From: Porphyra umbilicalis
Lineage: Eukaryota; Rhodophyta; Bangiophyceae; Bangiales; Bangiaceae
DNA: 64,000 nucleotides
Direction of reading: 5' to 3'
NCBI GenBank assembly: GCA_002049455.2
Contig: KV919089.1
Location: forward strand, 20,661-84,660
The notes beneath the pieces are model-generated. The model did no database searches, was not told the origin of the DNA, and saw only the letters and a list, made by a program, of their open reading frames with translations. Below, piece after piece: positions 9,647 through 19,240 of the stretch (position 1 is the first letter of the stretch; each line of letters begins with the position of its first letter). Made by a program: the position numbers and the translations under genes.

Positions 9647-11445
9647 CGATGTGCCGAGTGGAAGGTGGTTGGGGCCATGGAGTACCAGGGTGTGGACCCT
9701 ACCATGGTGGCTGAGTCAGGTGGGAGCTGGTGGGAGAGAGTGAAAGGTGGGGGCAGTCGTCCTTGCTGTAGTTTTGGCGGAATACTGTGGCCGGGATGAG
9801 TCGCAAGTACCACGTCAACCTCAACTCCGAACCTCATCTGTTTTGCATCGGGATGTACGGGTAAAGAGACATCTACAGGCGTATGATGGTTTTCGAGGCC
9901 ATTCATCTACAGAGGCAGGGGGCGGTCGCGTTGTAGAGGATGCAGGGGTGGCCTCAGCGCTGGGGGGACGCGATCAGAGAAGGATTCTGGCCTAAGGGCC
10001 AGCCTTTTGCTGCCGCGAGTGACATCAGAGAAGACTGTGCGCCAGCCTCATATTCATTCCTATGACAGTGGTGCTGACGGTATTGCCCTCTGCGGAAGGT
10101 ACGTGCCCGCTCGCTGGCACGCTCCCGGCCACTGTTGCAATACGTTTCGTCACAGGTGCCTGGCGTTGGCATCCCTATGGTCGCGCGTGCATGACGTTGG
10201 CATTGAAAGAGTTTGGGCTCGATAGCCCCACGCATGCTGTACTCTCCCTCGTCACACGATACTGCACTCAATACAAGTGCGTGCGCCTGCTAGCAGTCAC
10301 GTCGGTCGGGCCTAGGGGCAGAATACCTGCTGCACGAGATGCCGCGGTCACACGTGTCGCTTGGGGTAAACGGCTGGTGTCGGTGCGAGCGTTGAAGCTC
10401 ATGGGCAGTGGTCGCTCGAGTACCATATAGAGCAGTGGCCATGCGCCCGACCGTGCTTGATAAAATGCTTATCGCCTAGGGGATGGGTGCAGCCACTCTT
10501 TCATGTCAAGGGAGCCAGAGACCCAGGGCGCACGTGCACCGCCAGGGGTAAAAAAAGCGACCATTGGTGCCTTGCGTGCCCGGCTCTCAGCCCAACCTGA
10601 TGTGATGCGATGTGATTGCTGTGATGCTTTTTGGCCACCTGTTTTAGTAGCGTCTGATGCAGCATTGTGCACAGGATAAATACCTTCTCTCTCTCACCCC
10701 GTTCTCTGGTGCATTGCGGCGGTGATGTCGAGGCCAGTGAGCGTCTTGACGGTTTCCGGCTCCTCGGCAATCATTTTTTTCACGTCCCGACTAAGGCGCG
10801 ACGGCCTCGATCCGCCGCTGCCCCCGTCGCCGCCGCCGACACAGACGATGCGCTCCGTCTTGGCGAGTGAGCGTGTGCCCGGTGCTCCATTGGGCGCCCG
10901 GCCTCTGCCATTGGGCTGTACGTGAACCGCAGTTGCGTTGCTCGATCCGTGCTAGGTAGGGCAGACCAGCGACCGATAGACGATGGCTCTGCCCACCATG
11001 GGTCGACTGCGCGTGGTGCGCAACACTCTTCGCGGCTTCAAGAGTGCAACTGGTGGGTGGACCACGCTTCGCAGTTTAAAATGGTGGATCGGGCGCTGGG
11101 TTTGTTTGCCAGAGTCCGCCCCGCCAGGCACACACCCGCGCGGCGCTTGCGCCACTGCGCTGCAGAGGCGCCGCAAAGATCACCCGCTGGCGAGAAAACA
11201 GCGTGGCAGCCCCGCCGCGCAGCGGTCTGGCTGCCGCGTCGCGAGGCATTGCCACCCGGGCAGTGTGCAACGTGGCCACGCCCTGTGCCGAATCAATGGC
11301 CACGACCACTACTGCGAGGCTGGGGCTGGACCTGCGATCTTTCCGGATGCGCTGTCTGCAAACCAAAGCAGCCGACGCGTATTAATAGGAGCGTGCGAAG
11401 CTTCCAAACCGTCTCGGGGTGTCAATCTTCTTTGGAGAGTATGTT
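9647..11445. other. Region without a recognised gene
   Basis: Open frames occur at 10062-10430 and 10983-11447 on the plus strand, with no recognisable domain and a composition like the surrounding DNA. I do not call them genes. No known element was seen. Confidence 0.4.
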
Positions 11446-11685
11446 AGAGAAATGAACATTCCCTGGCCTTTAGGACAGGATGCTCTCAAAGTGTAGTGAT
11501 GCACATATATACTTAGATCACGAGACTTGCTCTCCGTTTCAGAGGTGACAGTCTGCATTCGTGTCCTCAGGGATCTAAGGGCGTGTCAGCGTTAGCAGGG
11601 CCGCGATGACGCTATCATAGCGCCATGATGGCGCGTCGCCAAAGAATGATCGGATCTGAGAAACGCTCACAGCAAGTCACAGTAC

Positions 11686-11912
11686 TGGGGTGTTACCGGG
11701 ATGTTACTGGGGTGTTACTGGAATGTTACCGGGGGTGTTACCGAGTGTTACCGAGGTGTTACCAAGGAGTTACTGGGGCGCTACCAGGGTGTTACCGGTG
11801 TGTTACCGAGGTGTTACCAGGGTGTTACTGGAGTGTTACCGGGATGTTACTGGCGTGTTACTGGGATGTTACTGGCGTATTACCGGGATGTTATCGGGGT
11901 GTTACAGTCTTT
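11686..11912 (+). repeat. 11-bp minisatellite, block 1
   Basis: About 20 imperfect copies of an 11-base unit close to GTGTTACCGGG, with variants TTACTGGG and TTACCGAG. Since 11 is not a multiple of 3, all three frames give the same 11-residue periodic peptide, which explains the overlapping open frames. These are not genes. Confidence 0.9.
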
Positions 11913-12067
11913 CTTCAGTGCTGTCCACCCTTTTCGTCGCCTGACAGACTCCTAAGTAGCCCGCTTTTTTCGTGCAGAAGATGGCAAAATCGCCCTTGCT
12001 GGCAGTGGAAAGCTGTCTCGTTCTTATCCAGAGGTGGATAGCGAAGGAACCTACAGGAATGGACAAA

Positions 12068-12270
12068 GACTGTACTGGGATGTTACTGGGGTGTTACCGG
12101 GGTGTTACCGGGGTGTTACCGGGATTTTACTGGGGTGTTACCAGGGTGTTGCCAGGGTGTTACCGGGGTGTTACCGGCATGTTACCGGGGTGTTACCGTG
12201 CTGTTACCGGGATGTTACTGGGTTGTTACCGGGGTGTTACCGGGATGATACTGGGGTCTTACTGAGGGTG
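12068..12270 (+). repeat. 11-bp minisatellite, block 2
   Basis: This is the same 11-base unit and orientation as block 1, about 18 copies, separated from it by about 155 bp of unrelated sequence (11913-12067). Both blocks lie in the insertion that splits R1 copy a. Confidence 0.9.
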
Positions 12271-12966
12271 TTTTCAGCATCAAGCTGCCATGAATGGCAA
12301 GCCACTCTCCGCCCCCACCGCGGCTTTTGTATGATATGCTTCTTTTAAAAAACTGCTTCGGACCATCTTTCTGAGGTGGCACATGCCGAGGCTGATCGCT
12401 GCGCTAGCGCCCTCTTTAATCAGCGTTGGAAGGGTCGCGATGGCGCTAAAAGCGAATAGAGTTACGTGGCTCAGAAGGACTGTCCTGCCACAGAAGTCAC
12501 AGGGCGCCTGTCCCTCTGCCTCCCCCCACCGCACCGACTTGCGCGCGGCGACCGACTTTCGGGGTTGAATGCGTCCACGATGACCCACGGGTGATCGTGC
12601 CTGCGCGCCGGCTTTTGTGGCGGCGGCGCGTCGGCGGTTGCTGACGCCATCTACCGGTGTGGTCAGAGGCGCTTCGTCGCGCGTTGGTCAATCCCATCCG
12701 CCCGCCCGTGTGCCGTGTCGGCCGCGCGCAGGTACGTTGCGTGGCGGTGTGACGGCCCCGCCCGTAGGCGTTGCACAATGCCGGCGTGCCGCCGCCGCTG
12801 CGGCGGCGGCGGCGGCACCCCTTTCCCCGCCTCACGCCCCCCCTGCCACGGCAACGTGGCTGTACGTGTCCCTGTGCGTGCTTGCGGCCGTGAAGCCGGC
12901 TGGCGTACCCGGTATCTTTGCGTCGCCAAACGCGCCACCGCCCTGAATGTCAGGGTACTGCACGTA

Positions 12967-13097
12967 CAGCCGTTCTCTTGAAAACCTCGCACGCCAACAG
13001 TTGCATCACTCTTTCAAATCGGCCTCTGAGACCCCGTGAAGGCCGATTCGTGAGAGTGGTGCAATGGTTGGCGTGCGGGGTTTTTGCGAGAACGGTG
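12967..13097. mobile_element. 131-bp palindromic MITE, TA target duplication
   Basis: The two halves are imperfect inverted repeats over almost the whole length (arms about 58 bp, around a spacer near 13024-13036). It is flanked by TA on both sides (12965-12966 and 13098-13099), as for Tc1/mariner-group elements. R1 copy b has the uninterrupted sequence at the same point (TGCACGTACGTGCC), so the element inserted into R1. Its right edge is one base from the LTR of element D. Confidence 0.75.
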
Positions 13098-13100
13098 TAG

Positions 13101-13618
13101 TGGTTTCTGCCCGCAAAGCCGACGGGGCACCGCCCCGTCAGGGAACCCAGCACAGGATGCGGAGCGACACAAAGGAGAAAGAACACAAACGCCTGGATCA
13201 CAGGGCGCGGAGCGCACCAGAACGCCGGAACTAACGAAAACGAAACGCTGATTTATTCGAGTACGCACGATGACCCCAAAGCATACACTCATATACCCTC
13301 AGAAACAAGACGCAGGACGTGCACAATCCCGACCCAGGAAAGGACGGTCGTAGGGGGGCCGGGGCCCGGTGGGCCACGGTCCCTGATGCGGGGTCCTGGT
13401 GGCCCCTGCCACGGATCAAGGGACCCCCTTCCTCTGGAAGAGAGATATGGTCCCTGGATTTAAGCCAGCTTGGACTGAAATTGCCCAATACATCACTAGG
13501 GACTTATCCCCAGATTTTCAAGTCTCCGATCGAAGTCCTCGTGGGATATCGACAGTGGCCGAGATCTAATCTCGGCCCCGGGCTTCTCCCCAGCCAAAGG
13601 AGCTTCCACAAGCTTCCA
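13101..13618 (-). repeat. 3' LTR of element D
   Basis: 518 bp, about 98.5% identical to the copy at 21478. On the minus strand it starts TGGAAGC and ends AAACCA. It contains a TATATGAG box and an AATAAA signal (near 13253-13258 on the plus strand as TTTATT). Just inside the element is a purine tract, AAAGGGGGG (13622-13630), the expected plus-strand primer. Confidence 0.9.
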
Positions 13619-13659
13619 GGGCCCCCCTTTGGTGGGCGTCCGTAGAGGTGCCGCGCGGT

Positions 13660-15039
13660 ATGGCCGCGCGGATGCCCCAGATGGTGGCGCTGCGTGGCAG
13701 CAAGCTGATGGGAGAGGTCCTCGGGGGACCCTACCACATTATGTTGGCGACCCTTTGGGCCGTCGAGGTGGCCGACGTCTTCGTCGGCAGCATCCGCCAC
13801 CACGGCCATCTGTGGCGTCTTCCACTGGTCCTACGGACGGCTTTGGCTGAGCTCACGGCCGAGCGACTGTGCTCGGCCGACTCGTCCGCTAGGCCCCTCT
13901 TGGCGGCCGGGTTAGAGCTCCTCCGCCTTGTGGAAGAGCTGGGGAAGGAGTCGTGGCTCCTTTATGATGGGAGCCCCCGAGGGGTCTTCCGGTGTGCCAA
14001 GGTGCTTGACGATGACGGGGTCTTGGTCCTCATGGAGGGCCTTGGTGACTTCACCCTCCCTTATGGGAGGGATGTCACTCAAGAGCTGCGTCTTCGTCCC
14101 CTTGATCGGGACCTGGCCACAGTCGGGCCGAACCGTTACGGTCCGGCGGCCCTTTTGGCTCCCCCGGAGGCACGGCCGCCGTCGCCCCCCGCGAGCTCTG
14201 CGGGGGTGCCGCATCTGGCCCCGCCCCTTTGGGGGGCGGTCGTTCGTCCTTACACCCCCCGTGGGGGTGGACGCTATGGTCGGTCGCGTCGTACCCACCC
14301 CGGAGGAGGGTCGGTTCCCTTTATTGGGGGACGTTCGGGTCCGCCGTTGGCGTCCCTTCCCTTGTTCTCGTGGGACGGGGCCGCCCAACTGGGGACCCCT
14401 CGGCCTGTGCGGCGCGCGGTGTGGGATGGCTTGGCCCGCTCCCTAGGGGAGCTCCCTCCGATCTGCACCAACGGGGTGGATCACACCCTGATGATGGCCC
14501 TAAGCCGCACCTTGGTGCGGCTTCGCAACGAGATGGCCGTTATTGTGTCACGCCCTATGGGTGACCGAGAAGCGGACGTGCTGTACTCCTTGAGTACGGT
14601 CGACTCGATCCGCCGCCTCTTGGCGGAGGAGTATGGCGCCTCCGTGGCCGAGACCAACACCGTCTTGGCGGGATGGTCCATCCGCAACCTGGCGTCGCCC
14701 CCGGTTCCGGCCGGAGGTGGTATTTCGCCGGCGACGCCACAGCGTCCGCCGTCCCCTTCCCCACCCCACTACGGGGTGGGGCCTGGCTCTTCGGTTCCGC
14801 CCCGTTATGGGGCGGCCTCGGGTTCGGTAGCCCCGCCCCCTTATGGGGCGGGCTCGGGATCGGCTACCCCTTCCCACTATGGCGCGGGCTCTGTTGCTGC
14901 TATTCCGGTCCCTTATGGGACGGCGACCGGTCCCTCGGCGACACCCCCGACCTTCTCGGGGCCGGGTTATTACTCGCGCGATGATGATCCCGGTCAGGGC
15001 TATAACTCTGACTTTGGTTCTCGCTCCGGGGGTTGGTGA
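13660..15039 (+). CDS. Antisense extra ORF of element D, unknown function
   Basis: A 459-aa protein encoded opposite to gag-pol, starting 42 bp inside the 3' LTR. I chose the first ATG; the frame is open a little further upstream from GTG. Residues 1-150 form a compact-looking hydrophobic and charged domain (AELTAERLCS, LLRLVEELGKESWLLYDGSP, VLMEGLGDFTLPYGRD). A Pro/Gly-rich linker follows, then a second helical part (DHTLMMALSRTLVRLRNEMA, DVLYSLSTVDSIRRLLAEEY), then a tail with about five repeats of PxYGxGxGS type. No known domain is recognised. A likely homologue occurs at 58141-59776. An AATAAA follows at 15159, suggesting its own transcript. Retention of 460 codons against pol-type DNA argues that it is real. 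Confidence 0.72.
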   Translation: MAARMPQMVALRGSKLMGEVLGGPYHIMLATLWAVEVADVFVGSIRHHGHLWRLPLVLRTALAELTAERLCSADSSARPLLAAGLELLRLVEELGKESWLLYDGSPRGVFRCAKVLDDDGVLVLMEGLGDFTLPYGRDVTQELRLRPLDRDLATVGPNRYGPAALLAPPEARPPSPPASSAGVPHLAPPLWGAVVRPYTPRGGGRYGRSRRTHPGGGSVPFIGGRSGPPLASLPLFSWDGAAQLGTPRPVRRAVWDGLARSLGELPPICTNGVDHTLMMALSRTLVRLRNEMAVIVSRPMGDREADVLYSLSTVDSIRRLLAEEYGASVAETNTVLAGWSIRNLASPPVPAGGGISPATPQRPPSPSPPHYGVGPGSSVPPRYGAASGSVAPPPYGAGSGSATPSHYGAGSVAAIPVPYGTATGPSATPPTFSGPGYYSRDDDPGQGYNSDFGSRSGGW

Positions 15040-15158
15040 CTTGTCACCGGGGGTGCTTGGCACCCCTGTCCCTCGGTCATTGGTTGTGTTACCCTTCACC
15101 GCCCTCTTTAAGGGTAGGTGCCGCACTGTGGGGGAGAGTGCGAGAGGGCCTCGTAGGA

Positions 15159-15164
15159 AATAAA
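15159..15164 (+). terminator. Poly(A) signal of the antisense ORF
   Basis: AATAAA on the plus strand, 120 bp after the stop of the antisense ORF and only a few bases before the pol stop of the opposite strand. Its position suggests that it ends the antisense transcript before that transcript crosses pol. Confidence 0.5.
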
Positions 15165-15169
15165 GAGGC

Positions 15170-18100
15170 TTAGCCCCTTTTCTGTGTGACCCTTGTCTCC
15201 ATGGCCGCCCGAGCGACTCGCAGGTCTTGTACCCTTTTCTTGACTTGGTCAGAGAAGTATACCCCTTCCCGCGTCAAGGCGGGGAGTTTAATTTTCTTCC
15301 GGAGACAGTATTTCCGGAGGGCTTCTCTCGGAAGAGAAGAGGCAAATTGCCACGTGGCTTCCCCTTCGGGAAACCCAAACCATTTGACTAAGAGCTTCAA
15401 TTGCCCGTCATCATTCCAACCATGTTTGATAAAATTTTCAAACACGTATTCGGGACCATCCTTAAGGTGGGTCCCCTCCTTAAAGAGGGCTTGTGCCTTC
15501 AGGGCACGGGTCCACTGGGCATCCCGCGCCGAGGGCGTGGGAGCTCCAGTGACATGGTCACTGCTCACCGTCCTGATGCCCCTGGGGCTCTCTATCAGGA
15601 ATCGGTACCCATCGGTCTGTAGTACCATATAAGGCCCCTGGGTCTTGAACCCAAGCTTTTTTGGCGAGCGGGAGTGGGCATCCAGATAGACCCAGTCCCC
15701 AGCTTTTAGCTGGTTATTCTTTTCTCGAGCGCGCGCATCGAAAACGCGCTTGTACGCTGCCTGGGCTTTCCCCAGGTGCTCCCGGACCTTGGGAATGAGG
15801 GCCTTCAGGTCCTCAACATATTGTTCCGCCGCCGAGCTGGCGTCGACGGGTCGTTCCTCGGCTTGTCTCAGCCGAGGCATTCTCTCAATCCCAATGAGTT
15901 GGAGCCGCCTCGGGCTCACGAAAGCAAAGGGGATTTCCCAAGTGCTAGAATGGACCTGCGTATTGTACGCAGTCGTCAAGAGGGACAGATGGCTGTCCCA
16001 CTCGGCTTGATGCTCCGCCACATAGCAGCGGAGCTGTCGAACGAGGGTGCTGTTATACCGCTCGACCTGCCCGTTCGTCTGCGGGTGATAAGGCGAGGTA
16101 TAGTTCGAAGCTATACCGAGTAAACCCAGGATGCCCTGGTAATACACCGAAGCAAACTGCGGTCCGTTGTCCGTAAGGACAGTGTCGGGGATGCCATATG
16201 CGGCAACCCATGTATCTATAAATGCCGATGCCACGGTCAGGGCCGTAGCTTCCCTCAGGGGGATGACTCTTGTCAACTTCGTGAACCGGTCACAGATGAC
16301 CAGGACGTGCTTGTGCCCCCCTTTAGAGGTGGGCAGTGGGCCCAACAGGTCCATGGCGAGCCCCGAGAAGGGCTCGTCGGCGGTGAACAGCTTCATCACC
16401 GTTGTATGTTTTCTCTCTGAGAGACGGTTCTTGGCGCACGCGGGGCATTGCTCCACGTGCTTGTACACGTCAATGACCATCGTAGGCCAGTACACATACC
16501 TACGAAGGGTGTTATACATCTTTCTCGAGCCGGTTTTCCCTGCTAGCACCGACTGGTGTTGGTGAGTTAGGAGGCGCTTCTTTAGCGGCTCTGGGATAAA
16601 CACTTGGGTTTCCCGTCCGTACACCGAGCGACGGCAGAGTAGCCCGTTCTTTTCTCGGAAGAAGAACGCTTGACGACTCCACGTGGGGTCGGGGGGCGAA
16701 AGAGCATCGAGCTCTTTGAGCCTGGCCTGGCAAAAGGCGTCCTCAGCCTGGCCCAGGATAATCTCTCGGGCAGTCAGGGCCACCATAGGGGCCTCCTCCG
16801 GTGATGCGTCTTGTAAGACGTCACTGGCCCGGGTCTTGACAGCTAGGACGGGGATGTCCTCGTCCAGGGGCGAGGTATCCAAACCCTCTGTAGGGAGACG
16901 CGATAGCGCGTCTGCCACCTTGTGATCCTTTCCCGGCTTATGCCGTATTTCATAATTGTACTCCGATAGTCGGAGTCGCCATCGGTTAATCCGAGCATTC
17001 GGACTCATACTAGTGAGAACCGATAACAGGGCGCGGTGGTCACACCGTACCACAAATTCCGCACCTTCTAGGTAGGACCGTAAATAGGACACGGCCCAGA
17101 CGACGCCTAGCGCCTCGATCTCCGTGGCGAAATAGTTCTTCTCCGCAGGGAGAAGTGCACGGCTATAGTAGCCGATGGGGTGGTATTCCCCGTCGGACTG
17201 TTGTTGCTGTAGGCAAAAACCCAGCTGTTCATTGCTGGCGTCGACGTCGACGATGTAATGCCCGCGCCTTTTGGGCAGGGCTAGGATAGGGGCGTCGAAT
17301 AGACGTCCTCGGAGTATCTCAAAGGTGTCCGTCTCCTTCCCTGAGGGTGGAGGAAGCTTCTTAGGAAGCTTGGTGCTTGTAAGCGCCGTTAGTGGCTTCG
17401 CTATCTTAGCGAAGTCTGCTACGAAGCGGCGGTACACGCCGCACATACCCAGAAAGCTCTTCATCTGGGTCTGGGTTTTAGGATAACGGAGACCCCGAAG
17501 CGCCCGGAGGTTTTTCTCCATGACATGTACCCGTCCTTGTCGGATCACATGACCAAGGTATTCCACTTCCTCCTGGAAGAAGTGGCACTTAGACGCCTTC
17601 AAGGTGACCCCTGCCTTCCCGAGCAGGGTCAGCATCTCATCAAGGTGCTGTAAGTGTTCCTCGGGGGAACCCGAGAAAACAATCACATCATCCAGATATA
17701 CCAAACATATCTGCCACTTCACACCGGCCAGGATCATATCCATGGCGCGTTGGAAAGTCGCAGGGGCGTTGCACAACCCAAAGGGAAGGCGCACGCACTG
17801 CCATGCGCCCGAGTGGCACGTGAAAGCTGTGAGGTGTTTGTCCTCCTCGGCTACTGGTATTTGCCAGTAACCCGCATTACAATCCAGGGTGGAGAACACC
17901 CTGGCGTCCCCTCGGGAGTCAATGCACTCATCCATCCGTGGGATGGGGTACGCATCCTTGATAGTCATCAAGTTGAGCTTTCTGTAATCGATACAGAAGC
18001 GTACCGAACCATCAGGCTTCGGTACCATCACCACAAGGCTAGCCCATTCCCCGCTCGCGGGCTCAATAACGTCCATCGAGCGCATCCGCTCGACCCCCCC

Positions 18101-19240
18101 TTTCTCTCTCTCCCGGGCCATTGGCCCGGCCTTGTACGGGTGCTGTCTCACAGGGACAGCCCCAGGCTTCAGTCGGATTCGGTGTTTCACACCTCGAATT
18201 AAGCCGAGCTTTCCCTCCCAAAGGGAGGAATGCTTTTGGAGGAGGGCCTTTACGGACCCCGACCACTCCGCCGGCACCGAAGAAACATCCAACTTCGGCA
18301 GAGGTGAACCCTCTACCCCCTTAGGGGGCGTAGCGAGCTCCTTGAGCTCGCTCTTCGACACCTCGTACGTCGGCCCCTCGTGGGCGTCGATATACCCGAT
18401 GGTCATATCGGTTGTTAGCCGCAACGGCGTAACGCCCAGGTGCATCACCTGGATGGTTATGGGCTCGTCTGCCATCATTTTGGCTGGGCCTTGGGCGACC
18501 TGTAGACCATGCTTGTGGTACAAAGGCGGTCGCCCTCTCACGAGGCCATGCCCCGTGTACGTACTTCTTACGGGAACATGGGCTATTGTCCCGGGTTGGA
18601 CCCAGGTCTTCCGGGCTGGCTTCAGTTGAGCTGTTAGCCCCTCGGGGCAAGCACAGACCGCCGTAATGGAGGGATCGGGGCGTCCCCTAGGGGCTCCCCT
18701 CCTTTTGATCGGCACCTTGGTGCCGTCTAGGAGTTCCACATGTTGCTCCTGTGTTGCAATGTTTTTTGTCGCAACGTCGATAAAGGAGGTGCCCAAAATA
18801 GCTGGGACACTCATATTGTTCACAACTCCAAAGGAGATGTAGCAGGTCTGACCCCCAAGGGTTACACCAAGACAGACAGCTCCAATAATGGGGAGCCAGC
18901 CCCCATTGACATCATGGAACATCTTTGCGAGATCACCCAGCGGTTGTAGCGGGGTGTCGACCGGCAATAGCCGCCGGTCCATTAGCGTTGGGCCACTACC
19001 CGTATCCAATATAGCCCGGGTAGTGAGATCAAATCCTGCCGTCAGGAATAACCGGACGGCTAGTTGGTAACTAGAGGAGGGCATGAACGGGCAAGGCGTT
19101 CCCTTTGGGGGTCTCCCTTGGGAGGCTCCCCCTACTCGACTAGGCCGGTTTCTCCCGGCCCTACGATATGACTTGCATCTCGGGTCGACTCCATTCGTCT
19201 CCCGGACGGGTGGGGCAAACCCACCCGCTACTCGTTTCCC
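15170..19240 (-). CDS. pol: Pol polyprotein of element D (PR-RT-RH-IN-chromodomain)
   Basis: The open frame runs from 19315 to 15170 (1381 codons). Translation most likely enters by -1 frameshifting at 19234-19240. Aspartic protease: LDTGSG near 19000. Reverse transcriptase: LPFGLCNAPATFQRAM and YLDD near 17690-17702. RNase H: VDVDAS, TEIEALGVVWAVSYLRS, RCDHRALL, then KVADALSRLP. Integrase: HHCC zinc motif near 16430-16520 (WPTMVIDVYKHVEQCPACAK), Asp in MDLLGPLP, Asp in LTDNGPQF, Glu in NGQVERYN. A chromodomain follows at 15305-15455 (YVFENFIKHGWND, LLVKWFGFPEGEATW), which marks it as a chromovirus and would target insertion to modified chromatin. All catalytic motifs are intact. Length is normal for the family. 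Confidence 0.95.
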   Translation of the reverse strand, partial: GKRVAGGFAPPVRETNGVDPRCKSYRRAGRNRPSRVGGASQGRPPKGTPCPFMPSSSYQLAVRLFLTAGFDLTTRAILDTGSGPTLMDRRLLPVDTPLQPLGDLAKMFHDVNGGWLPIIGAVCLGVTLGGQTCYISFGVVNNMSVPAILGTSFIDVATKNIATQEQHVELLDGTKVPIKRRGAPRGRPDPSITAVCACPEGLTAQLKPARKTWVQPGTIAHVPVRSTYTGHGLVRGRPPLYHKHGLQVAQGPAKMMADEPITIQVMHLGVTPLRLTTDMTIGYIDAHEGPTYEVSKSELKELATPPKGVEGSPLPKLDVSSVPAEWSGSVKALLQKHSSLWEGKLGLIRGVKHRIRLKPGAVPVRQHPYKAGPMAREREKGGVERMRSMDVIEPASGEWASLVVMVPKPDGSVRFCIDYRKLNLMTIKDAYPIPRMDECIDSRGDARVFSTLDCNAGYWQIPVAEEDKHLTAFTCHSGAWQCVRLPFGLCNAPATFQRAMDMILAGVKWQICLVYLDDVIVFSGSPEEHLQHLDEMLTLLGKAGVTLKASKCHFFQEEVEYLGHVIRQGRVHVMEKNLRALRGLRYPKTQTQMKSFLGMCGVYRRFVADFAKIAKPLTALTSTKLPKKLPPPSGKETDTFEILRGRLFDAPILALPKRRGHYIVDVDASNEQLGFCLQQQQSDGEYHPIGYYSRALLPAEKNYFATEIEALGVVWAVSYLRSYLEGAEFVVRCDHRALLSVLTSMSPNARINRWRLRLSEYNYEIRHKPGKDHKVADALSRLPTEGLDTSPLDEDIPVLAVKTRASDVLQDASPEEAPMVALTAREIILGQAEDAFCQARLKELDALSPPDPTWSRQAFFFREKNGLLCRRSVYGRETQVFIPEPLKKRLLTHQHQSVLAGKTGSRKMYNTLRRYVYWPTMVIDVYKHVEQCPACAKNRLSERKHTTVMKLFTADEPFSGLAMDLLGPLPTSKGGHKHVLVICDRFTKLTRVIPLREATALTVASAFIDTWVAAYGIPDTVLTDNGPQFASVYYQGILGLLGIASNYTSPYHPQTNGQVERYNSTLVRQLRCYVAEHQAEWDSHLSLLTTAYNTQVHSSTWEIPFAFVSPRRLQLIGIERMPRLRQAEERPVDASSAAEQYVEDLKALIPKVREHLGKAQAAYKRVFDARAREKNNQLKAGDWVYLDAHSRSPKKLGFKTQGPYMVLQTDGYRFLIESPRGIRTVSSDHVTGAPTPSARDAQWTRALKAQALFKEGTHLKDGPEYVFENFIKHGWNDDGQLKLLVKWFGFPEGEATWQFASSLPREALRKYCLRKKIKLPALTREGVYFSDQVKKRVQDLRVARAAMETRVTQKRG
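19207..19240 (-). promoter_or_regulatory. -1 ribosomal frameshift signal gag-pol, element D
   Basis: On the minus strand the slippery heptamer G GGA AAC (19234-19240) lies in the gag frame as X XXY YYZ. It is one codon before the gag stop (19228-19230). After a 6-nt spacer comes an 8-bp GC stem, CGGGTGGG/CCCACCCG (19220-19227 with 19207-19214), with a 5-nt loop. A -1 slip gives GGG AAA CGA, which reads straight into pol. Confidence 0.82.

Larger units (their letters stand above)
11453..12965 (+). repeat. Repeat family R1, copy a (interrupted)
   Basis: 11453-11610 and about 12421-12965 match, in the same order, the reverse complement of 48440-49165 (copy b). The middle (about 11610-12420) is absent from copy b, so it is an insertion. 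The shared motif CAGCGTT lies on both sides of the insert (11589 and 12421). The right part is GC rich and holds a CGG-type microsatellite (12785-12825). I see no protein common to the copies; it may be a non-autonomous element. Confidence 0.7.

Noticed and set aside
11686-12270. CRISPR array
   Set aside because: Contiguous 11-bp units without unique spacers, in a eukaryotic context.
11690-12348. Periodic YRGVTGVLPGC proteins in three frames
   Set aside because: They arise from an 11-bp minisatellite, which gives the same peptide in every frame.
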